From Terfezia claveryi (taxonomy: Eukaryota; Ascomycota; Pezizomycetes; Pezizales; Pezizaceae): DNA of 19,455 nucleotides. Position 1 is the first letter of the stretch. Each line of letters begins with the position of its first letter. The notes below the pieces were generated by a model. That model saw only the letters and a list, made by a program, of their open reading frames with translations, was not told where the DNA came from and did not search any database. Shown here one piece after another: positions 8,711 to 16,737 of the stretch. The stretch lies in contig WHUX01000559.1 of the NCBI GenBank assembly GCA_015179025.1, forward strand, positions 1 to 19,455, in the 5' to 3' direction. A program made the position numbers and the translations under genes.

Positions 8711-9792
8711 TTCAGTTGAGGCATCGGTTGGGTTCTGGAAATTGTTCTCTAAGTGTTGTGCATATCCGGCGAAGAATGGTGTGAGTTTGGTACTAGAATG
8801 GACAGTGTTATTATAACAGAACTCGGCAAATGGTAATAACTTAACCCAGTCATCTTGATCCCAATAGCAATACGTCCGTAGATAATGCTAAAGGGTCTGG
8901 TTGACTCGTACAGTTTGACCATCGGTCTGGGGGTAATATGCCGAGGACTTATCCAATTCAACTCCTAATAACCGCATTACTTCCATCCAAAACGAACTTG
9001 TAAACACTGAATCCCGATCTGAAAAAACTCTCTTTGGTAATCCATGCAGCCTCCAAACCTTCTTGACAAATATCCCAGCTAACTCTTTTGCCTTCCAATT
9101 CTTCAAGGGAATGAAATGCGACATCTTAGTAAACCTATCTACAATAACCCAAATCTGATTATACCCTTTGACTGGTGGTAAATCAGTAATGAAATCCATC
9201 AAAATATGTTCCCACAGCCTATAGGGGATTGGAAGAGGTACAAGCTTGCTATATTTTTTATGTCTTGCAGTCTTGTTTCTTTGGCAAGCATCACATGTGC
9301 AAACATAGTTCCATACCCGGTCTTCCATATTAGGCTAGTAGTAATTTCGTTTCATTAGCTTAAGGGTTTTGTCACATCCGAAATGACCTGCAACTTTAGC
9401 ATCATGACTTTGGAAAGCCACTTTCAACTTAAGGGAATTATTGTCAAGTATATATAGGTGACGTTCATAGGTTACTATGTCAGTTTCTAAACCATAATGA
9501 TCGAGTCCAGGATACTCCTTGCCAAACTTCAGCGTGTTCTGAATCTCTAGCTACTTGTTGTCCTTGAGGCCAGCCTCTTGGATCTCCTTCGACCAACTTG
9601 ATTCTTCTGTTTGTGAGGCCCTCCCTGCCATAATGCGGCGCGTTACTAGACTCTCCTCACTTGTTCCCAGTTGGAATTGACTAGGCTTGAACATCCGAAT
9701 CTTGTGTTTCTGCTTCTCTCCCTTTCCTTCGAGGTTAGGATCTACCTAACGAGAAAGTACATCAGCCTTGCCATTCTTATCACCTGGACGGT
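8711..9792 (-). pseudogene. Element 2 pol: integrase (catalytic Glu lost)
   Basis: Frame 9328-8888 holds the end of the zinc-binding domain (CDAC at residues 12-15) and the DDE core: Asp45 in MDFITDLPP, Asp104 in SDRDSVF. Exactly 35 residues after Asp104, at position 140, the expected Glu of QTERVNQ is Val (codon GTA at 8909-8911; element 1 has GAA). A TAG follows soon after (GAG in element 1). The part between 9329 and 9792 matches element 1's linker and zinc-finger region but is broken by stops and shifts. The 5' edge is the fold-back insertion. Confidence 0.85.
9785..9792. repeat. Left 8-base target duplication of the fold-back
   Basis: TGGACGGT, identical to 12637-12644. The unoccupied site in element 1 reads TGGGCGGT at 18123-18130, once only. 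Eight bases is the hAT (also P) superfamily signature. Confidence 0.9.
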
Positions 9793-9813
9793 TAGTGTGC
9801 GCCACGGGGCGAG
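9793..9813 (+). repeat. Left terminal inverted repeat of the fold-back
   Basis: Starts TAGTGTGCGCCACGGG; 21 bases identical to the reverse complement of 12616-12636. A TA-x-x-G start is common in hAT termini. Confidence 0.9.
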
Positions 9814-9898
9814 TCGGTCCGAGTTTCTCACCCTGACAACTCGTTCGGCTATCGACTCACCTCGGTCTCTGCCTACCATAACTCGCCTCGGACCACTT

Positions 9899-9914
9899 CA
9901 CCGATTAATCGGTG
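9899..9914. repeat. 16-base perfect palindrome in the left arm
   Basis: CACCGATTAATCGGTG is its own reverse complement. It marks where arm-to-arm homology resumes inside the left subterminal zone. The right-arm counterpart (near 12505-12520) keeps only one half intact. Confidence 0.6.
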
Positions 9915-10337
9915 ATCTACAGATTACTCGCCAAGATTCAAGGCTAGCCTGTTTTATACTGGTGCCTCTGCCCCAGGCGCGGTATACGCCACGGCGCCTT
10001 GCACGCACACAACTGACTTCATCTGGGGACCTTGGGTTTCTACAAAGAGAAGCGAAGAGAAGCGTCTTTACCCTCCCTACAACTGAGGCCAGCACGTGGA
10101 ATGAAGTGAACCAATGATCCAGGACGCATGCACGCATAAGTATAATAAATGTCTATAGTATTTCTAAATGTTTATGTACATGGGAGCTAATGCCACAAGA
10201 GACAGAAATATAATTAAACGGACCTGTCCAACCTTGCCATGTGCCTAGCGAACTCGAGGCCAAGTGCCTGGCCCCTACGTTAGTCTGCGAACGAAAGTGG
10301 TAGGAGTACAGCTTAGACTAGGCTGGTGCAGAGATAT

Positions 10338-10706
10338 GGCAAAGGGGACGGCGGAGGCATGGCAAGCTGGACGGCGGAGGCATGGCAAGCTGGACGGCGG
10401 AGGCATGGCAAGCTGGACGACGGAGGTAAGGCAAGCTGGACGATGGAGGGATGGCAAGCTGGACGGCGGAGGCATGGCAAGCTGGACGGCGGAGATATGG
10501 CAAAGGGGACGGCGGAGGGGAGGCAAGCTGGATGGCGGAGGCATGGCAAGCTGGACGGCGGAGATATGGCAAAGGGGACGGCGGAGGGGAGGCAAGCTGG
10601 ATGGCGGAGGCATGGCAAGCTGGACGGCGGAGGCATGGCAAGCTGGACGACGGAGGTAAGGCAAGCTGGACGATGGAGGCATGGCAAGCTGGACGGCGGA
10701 GGCATG
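10338..10706. repeat. 23-base minisatellite, left arm, 16 units
   Basis: GGCAAGCTGG or its variants recur at exact 23-base steps from 10338 to 10706. The typical unit contains GGCAAGCTGGACGGCGGA. A variant pair (GGCAAAGGGG, then GGATGGCGG) recurs every 69 bases at 10499 and 10568, showing that three-unit blocks were duplicated. All six frames are open across the array because the unit lacks stop triplets on both strands; the frames are not treated as genes. Confidence 0.92.
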
Positions 10707-11003
10707 GCAATGCTCTCATCCAGATTGCAGGCAGTTCATGACTTGTGTTATTGATGAAAATTCCAGATGCTGGGGACGGAGAGCTCACTTGAAAGTTGTG
10801 CCTCGTGTGCCAGCGGTAGCTGCTGTACAGACTGTAATTTGGGGTGGCAGGCAGGGAGTTTAGGGGGGCGCTAGTCGACGCAACGGGTATGATCAACCCC
10901 GCTTGGCAGCTGGCTCGGGTATGCCAGCCTAGACTGGCAATATGCTAACGTTGCGCTATGCCTGTGCAGGCAACAGTCTCATTCGGCTGAACAATGTACA
11001 ATA

Positions 11004-11274
11004 CCGCATCCACTGGTGAGCAAGAGACCTGGTCAGTTTAGAGACATAGGTCGAGCTTATGCAGTAAGTGATATCGGAATCAATTTGCACGGTATACTTT
11101 TTCAAAAAACTGGTCTCTTGTAGATCAGATTGCACCGTATCATCCACCCTATTTTTGCGCTCGGATACCTTGTGCACTTTTTTCCAAAAGTTGGACCGTT
11201 GTAGTGTCACTTACTGCATAAGCTCGACCTATGTCTCTAAACTGACCAGGTCTCTTGCTCACCAGTGGATGCGG
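11004..11274. mobile_element. 271-base MITE with TA target duplication
   Basis: Long perfect terminal inverted repeats of about 67 bases start CCGCATCCACTGGTGAGC and are flanked by TA on both sides (11002-11003, 11275-11276). The opposite arm of the fold-back lacks it, showing the empty site ACAATACCT. TA duplication points to a Tc1/mariner-type donor. The interior has a further imperfect direct repeat (around TTTTTCAAAAAACTGG and TTTTTTCCAAAAGTTGG). About 45 bases of arm sequence next to the right end are missing, apparently a deletion between two CCT triplets. Confidence 0.8.
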
Positions 11275-11310
11275 TACCTTGTCGATATATTGGCTACCTG
11301 ATATATATAT

Positions 11311-11560
11311 GGAATTCATGTCTTCACGGCCTATATATTTGCTTGGGAATTCATGCCTTCGCTGGCTATATATTTGCTTGGGAATTCATGCCTTCGCTGG
11401 CTATATATTTGCTTGGGAATTCATGCCTTCGCTGGCTATATATTTGCTTGGGAATTCATGCCTTCGCTGGCTATATATTTGCTTTGGAATTCATACCTTC
11501 GCGGCCTATATACATATATGCATGGAATTCATGCCTTCGAGGCTTAGATATATGCTAGGA
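11311..11560. repeat. 35-base tandem array at the fold-back core
   Basis: Seven units begin GGAATTCATG at 11311, 11346, 11381, 11416, 11451, 11486 and 11524; the middle ones are near identical at 35-base spacing and each carries CTATATATTTGCTT. The outermost unit pairs with an inverted GAATTCC on the other arm (near 11594). This is the loop of the fold-back. Open frames here are repeat artefacts. Confidence 0.9.
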
Positions 11561-11970
11561 CATTATATATATATATAGGGCGCAAAGACATGAATTCCAT
11601 ATATATATCAGGTGGCCAATATATCGACAAGGACATATATTATGGCTGCAATATCTCAACCACGCAAAGACGTAGGTATTGTACATTGTTCAGCCGAATG
11701 AGACTGTTGCCTGCACAGGCATAGCGCAACGTTAGCATATTGCCAGTCTAGGCTGGCATACCCGAGCCAGCTGCCAAGCGGGGTTGATCATACCCGTTGC
11801 GTCGAATAGCGCCCCCCTAAACTCCCTGCCTGCCACCCCAAATTACAGTCTGTACAGCAGCTACCACTGGCACACGAGGCACAACTTTCAAGTGAGCTCT
11901 CCGTCCCCAGCATCTGGAATTTTCATCAATAACACAAGTCATGAACTGCCTGCAATCTGGATGACAGCAT

Positions 11971-12089
11971 TGCCATGCCTCCGCCATCCAGCTTGCCATG
12001 CCTCCGCCGTCCAGCTTGCCATGCCTCCGCTCTCCAGCTTGCGATGCCTCCATCGTCCAGCTTGCCTTCCCTCCGCCGTCCCCTTTGCC
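11971..12089. repeat. 23-base minisatellite, right arm, 5 units
   Basis: Inverted counterpart of the left-arm array: TGCC (TGCG once) recurs at 11971, 11994, 12017, 12040, 12063 and 12086, each 23 bases apart. Only five units against sixteen on the left, so the arrays have changed length independently. Confidence 0.9.
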
Positions 12090-12615
12090 ATATCTCTGCA
12101 CCAGCCTAGTCTAAGCTGTACTCCCACCACTTTCGTTCGCAGACCAACGTAGGGGCCAGGCTCTTGGCCTCGAGTTCGCTAGGCACATGGCAAGGTTGGA
12201 CAGGTCCGTTTAATTATATATCTGTCTCTTGTGGCATTAGCTCCCATGTACATAAACATTTAGAAATACTATAGACATTTATTATACTTATGCGTGCATG
12301 CGTCCTGGATCATTGGTTCACTTCATTCCACGTAGCTGGCCTCAGTTGTAGGGAGGGTAAAGACGCTTCTCTTCGTAGAAACCCAAGGTCCCACCCGCGC
12401 GCGTGCAACCATATACCTAAGGCGCCGTGGCGTATACCGCGCCTGGGGCAGAGGCCCCAGTATAAAGCAGGCTAGCCTTGAATCTTGGCGAGTAATCTGT
12501 AGATCACCGATTAATCGCGAGTCGAGTTGAGGTTGGAAAAAGCCGACTCGGCGAGTTGTGGAGGAGACGAAAACTCGCTCGCCGAGGCGAGTCTTGGCGA
12601 GCGAGGCGAGTTTTC

Positions 12616-12636
12616 CTCGCCCCGTGGCGCACACTA
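12616..12636 (-). repeat. Right terminal inverted repeat of the fold-back
   Basis: Ends CCCCGTGGCGCACACTA, the perfect inverse of the left terminus. It is followed by the second TGGACGGT (12637-12644). Confidence 0.9.
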
Positions 12637-12644
12637 TGGACGGT

Positions 12645-12963
12645 AGATGATTCTAAAATTGAACTGACTTAGTATTTCCGCCCATCTGGCCTGCCTTCGA
12701 TTGAGTATTTTACTGGAATTAAAGTACTTAAGGTTCTTGTGGTCCGTGTACACACTTATCTCTTCCAGGGCACCCATGAGAAAATATCTCCATTCTTGGA
12801 AACAATTGACAATTACGACCATCTCTTTGTCATGGACATTGTAATTAAGTTCTGTTGGGATAAAGCGTTTTAAATAGTACGCTACTGGGTGCCAACGACC
12901 ATCTGGTTCTTTTTGGAATAGTATACTAGCTTTTACTAGATCAGACGCGTCTGTCTCGATCAT
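12645..12963 (-). pseudogene. Element 2 pol: RNase H, cut by the fold-back
   Basis: The open frame reads ETDASD (first catalytic Asp of RNase H), HPVAYYLKRF, then YNVHDKEM and [11 protein letters not shown], ending at RIIYRP where the fold-back's target duplicate starts. The family expects a further DALSR motif just downstream; in element 2 it is displaced beyond the insertion near 9765. A TGA (12964-12966) precedes it, probably from CGA. Confidence 0.85.
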
Positions 12964-12969
12964 TTTTGG

Positions 12970-13884
12970 TCATTCTGGGTGATAATGGCATAGTATTGGA
13001 GCGGTTGTAAACCTATATTTTAACTCATCGAAGGCCTGTTGACACTGCTGTGTCCAGTTCCAAGGAACTCCATTGTGCATCAGTGTCTGAATCATCAAAG
13101 CCAAACTACTAAAGCCTTGAATAAACCGGCAATAGAAATTAGCAAAACCAATAAACCTCTGCACCTCTTTGACCTTCCGAGGAGCCTGCTAGGCGAGAAT
13201 ATCCTCGACTTTCTTCTGCCCCATTTGTATCCCCTTTGAACCTACTTTAAATCCCCCAAATTTGACTTCTGGGACATGGAAGATACACTTATCTATGTTG
13301 ACACAAAGGTTATTCTCCGTTAGTTTCTGCAGCACCCAACGGACGAGCTCGATATGTTCTTCCTCTGTTTGGGTATAAATGAGGATATCATCAATATATA
13401 CAACTATTCCTTGGTCAATTCGTTCCAATAGAATATTGTTAACATGTCACTGGAAAACAGATGGCACATTAGTTAACCCAAAAGGCATAACTATATATTC
13501 GTATAAGCTATATCTTGTCTTGAATGCTGTTTTCCACTCATCTCCAGTCACTATTCTGAGTAAGTTAAACCCGAGTTTAAGGTCGAGTTTGGAGAAAACC
13601 TGTGAAGTACCAACTTGTTCCATTAGGGTAGTCATAAGTAGTAGAGGATACTTGTCTTTTTTGGTTATGGCATTGAGCTCTCTATAGTCTATGACTATTC
13701 TGAGCTTGCCATTTGGCTGTTTGGCGAAGAATATAAGAGCACCAGCACTGCTTTTGCTCGGTCTTATCTTGCCGGTTCGGAGCATCTCATCTAGGTATTC
13801 TTTGAGAAGCTCCAGTTCATTAGGGGAGAGGGGGTATAGTTTTCCTGACGGGGGACACTTTCCTTCTTCTAACTCAATAGTCAT
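12970..13884 (-). pseudogene. Element 2 pol: reverse transcriptase with stops
   Basis: Consecutive frames 13884-13447, 13428-13189 and 13164-12970 give a full reverse transcriptase. They show GKLRIVIDYRELN, FSKLDLKLGFN, MPFGLTN, the catalytic VVYIDDILIY, and the thumb motif QRFIGFANFY. Breaks are TGA at 13444-13446 (element 1 has CGA) and TAG near 13186 (element 1 has TGG). Upstream, TAA at 13885-13887 stands where element 1 has CAA. All are C-to-T or G-to-A changes, consistent with cytosine deamination rather than random decay. Confidence 0.9.
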
Positions 13885-13887
13885 GTC

Positions 13888-14763
13888 TTATGGACCATGT
13901 GTGGGAAAGGTGGATTGCAACTCCTTTCCAAAGATTTTTATGAAATCCCTATACTGTGTTGACAATCGATCAGCAAGTTCAAGGATATTTTCAGTCGCTG
14001 TTATTTTCATAACCTTGCGAACATCTCCATTAGCAAACTTCTGATAATCCCATTCCCCTATTTCAATTAATCTGACATATTGAGTCTCTGCAAGTACTTC
14101 GTCAAAGTTAGTGAAATCGGTAACCTCCTCAATTTCCAACTCTCTTTTTAGCTCGAGTCCATAAGGAGTAGTGACTTGTAGCTTATCACAATTGGCTTTA
14201 ATCCAATCCATCCCCAAAATGAGTGGAAGACCTGGTTCGAGGCACACAACCTCAGTTACCAGGTCAAGGGTCTTATTCTTTCCAGATCTTGCATCTGGGA
14301 CCTCCATCTGCAGGTTCTGAACCTGCACTGTACCAGACCTCTTGAGAATCGAGCCGTCGGCGCTCTCTAATCTCAGTCTTTTCTCTCTCTTAACTCAAGG
14401 TAGCATCATCTGTTCAATAAAAGAAGAATTAAAAATTGTGGCTTCTGCGCCAGTATCAACCAAAGCATTAATGGAAATTTCGCGTTTATTTCCTCTGTAC
14501 ATACAAGATAACTTAAAAGAGATAAGAAATTTCAGTCCTTTACGCTTCAATACCTTCGCACCCGATTTTCCTGTCAAAGAGAGATCCTTAATTCCATCCA
14601 ATGAAATATCCGGCACCGCCACCTTTCATGGTCTTTTTTCGAGTGCACCAATATGAGGTGCCACCTCATCATTAGCTTTTCTTTTTGTCCCTTTTTTTAT
14701 GTTTTTATTTGATAAAGAAAGAGAAGAAATAGCAGAAGAAGACAAATTACGAGAAATAGAACT
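13888..14763 (-). pseudogene. Element 2 pol: gag-pol linker and aspartic protease
   Basis: The frame enters from the abutting LTR. It runs through a serine-rich and lysine-rich linker to a TGA at 14626-14628, then continues in the same frame through 14622-14395. That part contains the protease motif ALVDTGAEATIF (DTGA at residues 56-59). After a further TGA and a one-base shift, 14328-13888 carries the protease C-terminal motif LPLILGMDWI and the connector to reverse transcriptase. Gag and a zinc knuckle are not present in the window. The protease would cleave the polyprotein; as read it is not continuous. Confidence 0.82.
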
Positions 14764-15057
14764 TGTAACAGGGGCCCTATTAACTGATAGGGCTCTTGCA
14801 ACTATTAGGACAGCCGTAATTTCCTGCCGCAATGATATCTATTCCGCAATACAGAATATCAATCCTATAGCAGTAAAGTGTAGTCCAACAGTAGTTCCTC
14901 ACGACAGATCTTATTTCACAATACAAAATAAATCTTATGTCGCTTAAACGTAAAGTTAACTCAAGACTTAGAACTTTGTAGGCTTCATGTACTCAAGGTG
15001 CTCTTGCTTTCGAATACCCGCTTGTGGTAGAATAAATTCAACCGGAACTACTTGCAC

Positions 15058-15069
15058 TATTTATATCCC
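15058..15069 (-). promoter_or_regulatory. Candidate TATA box of the LTR
   Basis: Sense-strand GGATATAAATAG about 300 bases from the LTR's 3' end. It occurs in four copies (also 383-394 and 6369-6380 on plus-sense copies, 2704-2715 on the solo LTR); the copy at 6706-6717 reads AGATATAAATAG. Position and conservation suggest the U3 core promoter; start site not visible. Confidence 0.5.
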
Positions 15070-15850
15070 ATGGTGTTCGTAGATATTCTTATGATAAAAA
15101 TATTTTATAAAATGCGGGCCTACCTGTCACCTTGGAATTTCTTCCTAAGTGTTATGCCTTCCACACCTTTGTTAATGCAGTTGCTATCTGCACTCATTGT
15201 CACAGGTTACTAACCTGAACATAGAGAATATTCCCCTATCTGCATGTTATATGTACTTCGCTTATAGCTCGCTTATCCTATTAAAGAATTCTTATCCGAG
15301 ACAACTAAATTCAATTTCAGATATGTTACCAATCCCCGATACTATCGAATTACCATCCGACAATATCCGAAGGCATCTAATTATGTTTCCGGCAATATTC
15401 ACTTAATAGTATTTAGTGTCAATTAAAAATAATTTTCAACTGCACATAACTCTATGAATAGAGAACCGTAGGTTACAAGTAGATTACCATTAGAAAGGTA
15501 TCAACGCATAGAAGATTAAAGAATCTTAGTTTATCTCAATACCCAAATTATTCACGGAGTTTTTACCAATAATAAGTAAACCTCCTTGTAGACCTATATG
15601 ACCATATTAAAAGTCTTATATCTCCATGAGTTTAACTCCAATCATAAAAAGGATGCAGAAATGGAATCAGGACGAAGAGTAGGCCTAGATAAACCTTGAA
15701 ACATTAAATTCGGAGAACTTTATGTTTTGGCCCTACCTTTAGCCTTGTCATGTACGCACTCCCTTATAGTGTCACTGGATGCACTTTGGTCTAAAGTACC
15801 CCTCATGGCTTCATTTTTTTATTTATTTTTACCGAATTATTTTCCTGCAG

Positions 15851-15899
15851 TTCAGGGTAATAATTCAATATTCAGGGTAACACCAAGACTTCAGGGTAA
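15851..15899. promoter_or_regulatory. Three phased TTCAGGGTAA boxes in the LTR
   Basis: TTCAGGGTAA at 15851 and 15871 and TTCAGGGTAA-like at 15890, spaced 20 and 19 bases. Same spacing at 3503/3523/3542, 7504/7524/7543 and, inverted, 5534/5553/5573. About two helical turns apart, so the boxes face one side of the DNA. Inferred protein-binding array. Confidence 0.45.
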
Positions 15900-16219
15900 T
15901 AGCTAATAGCTCGTATATGTATATATATAGCCAGCATATTGATATGGGTATAACTATTGAACCATTAATCGGATACTTATGAAACTTAAACCGTAGCTCC
16001 GTTAAGGGTCTATGGACGTCCTATAAGGGTCTTAACCATCTAGGATGATTATAAACCACTCCGAGGTGCATACCCGTTTTATATACTTAACTCTTATAGA
16101 TAAGTATTAGAAACATTTGCACCATACTACTAAGAGTGTACCTAGAGTCCATATAGATTCTAGGGTCGTTCTATAAGGGCCCAAGTACCTTTGGTAGGGC
16201 TGGATGTCACCCCGTGACA

Positions 16220-16233
16220 GTGCCTCCCTCCTT
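16220..16233 (-). other. Polypurine tract of element 1
   Basis: Sense-strand AAGGAGGGAGGCAC next to the LTR, identical to element 2's tract. The hairpin AGGTTCTTG/CAAGAACCT follows at 16235-16256; the remaining 16257-16461 is non-coding 3' sequence. Confidence 0.8.
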
Positions 16234-16461
16234 AAGGTTCTTGTCCGCAAGAACCTAATTATATGCAACCAGAATCATTATTGCTACTAACAACAATGGA
16301 TGGGGCTTGAGGACCAGTCCTCATATACAACAGCCAAAACATAGCTGCGTACGTCTCTTTGCACCCCTGGGACAATATGGCATAAGAAACACAGGTAAAA
16401 CAAAAACGTAAAGATAATTCACAAAACCTAATACCTAATAATAGGAAAAAAAGAAAAATCC

Positions 16462-16736
16462 TCACAAGATAATATCAGGGTCCCGAGGCTTACGAGGATT
16501 ATCCAGATGCAATTTTGAATTAAATCGGCTGCTCCATCCTTCAGGTTCTCATATGGTTCCCATGTGTCGTCATCAGGACCGTAACCCTTCCAAGAGACTA
16601 AATACATAACCCGTCCCTTCCTGAGCTCACTCGTCCTAACCTTTTCCACCTGGTATTCCGATTCTTCGAGGTCGACTGGAGGGGGTGTTGGTGAGCGTCT
16701 GCCGGCAATCGTATTAAGGTGGTAGGGTTCCAACAA
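16462..16736 (-). pseudogene. Element 1 pol: C-terminal linker and chromodomain
   Basis: A proline-rich linker leads to an intact chromodomain at about residues 28-73: [38 protein letters not shown]. The three aromatic positions expected to bind methylated lysine (Y, W, Y) are present. After DLI a one-base deletion relative to element 2 (TTGAA for TTCGAA) shifts the frame, so the last ~20 residues are in another frame. The natural end by comparison is the TGA at 16462-16464. Confidence 0.87.
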
Positions 16737-16737
16737 A

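Larger units (their letters stand above)
9793..12636. mobile_element. Non-autonomous fold-back element with hAT-type ends
   Basis: A 2844-base insertion in element 2's pol. Perfect 21-base terminal inverted repeats begin TAGTGTGCGCC; the target duplication TGGACGGT is perfect and 8 bases long. The subterminal zones (9814-9898, 12520-12615) do not pair well but are both crowded with ACTCG/GCGAG motifs, as hAT transposases commonly require. Inside, the two halves are inverted copies: 9901-11323 pairs with roughly 12517-11587, leaving a core of 35-base repeats. Arms differ by point changes, minisatellite length and a MITE, so this is not an assembly mirror artefact. No transposase is encoded; movement in trans is inferred. 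Confidence 0.87.
6412..14763 (-). mobile_element. Element 2: decayed Ty3/gypsy chromovirus-type retrotransposon
   Basis: Minus-sense LTR retrotransposon whose retained order is protease, reverse transcriptase, RNase H, integrase, chromodomain, polypurine tract, 3' LTR. The integrase-after-RNase-H order is that of Ty3/gypsy (Metaviridae), and the C-terminal chromodomain marks the chromovirus branch. It inserted into LTR copy B at 6412. Gag and the 5' LTR are absent from the window because element 1's 3' LTR directly abuts its protease region at 14763. Pol is cut by the fold-back element at 9793-12636. Multiple in-frame stops make it inactive. Confidence 0.85.
14764..16219 (-). repeat. 3' LTR of element 1
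   Basis: 1456 bases. The left end reads TGTAACAGGGGCCC (the consensus C and G are changed to A), the right end CCCCGTGACA. It is followed at 16220 by the polypurine tract complement and pol, so it is the 3' LTR of element 1. Alternatively it could be an LTR shared in tandem with element 2, but no primer-binding site or gag start follows it at 14763. Confidence 0.85.

Noticed and set aside
10264..10896. Several overlapping open frames of 96-192 codons on both strands, read as a repetitive protein
   Set aside because: All six frames are open because of the 23-base repeat; the mirror array on the other arm has a different unit number and no matching gene structure.
10338..11560. CRISPR-like array
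   Set aside because: Units are directly tandem without unique spacers, and the setting is a eukaryotic transposon.
11255..11578. Overlapping plus-strand frames with hydrophobic 35-base-derived repeats, looking like membrane segments
   Set aside because: They follow the tandem repeat in all three frames, with no single favoured frame.
9793..12636. The palindrome as an assembly or amplification artefact
   Set aside because: The arms differ in point changes, minisatellite number and a MITE, and the whole has exact 8-base target duplicates with a known empty site.
13379..14044. Plus-strand frames opposite reverse transcriptase (also 18858-19166)
   Set aside because: They mirror the conserved minus-strand coding sequence; the minus strand has all the catalytic motifs.
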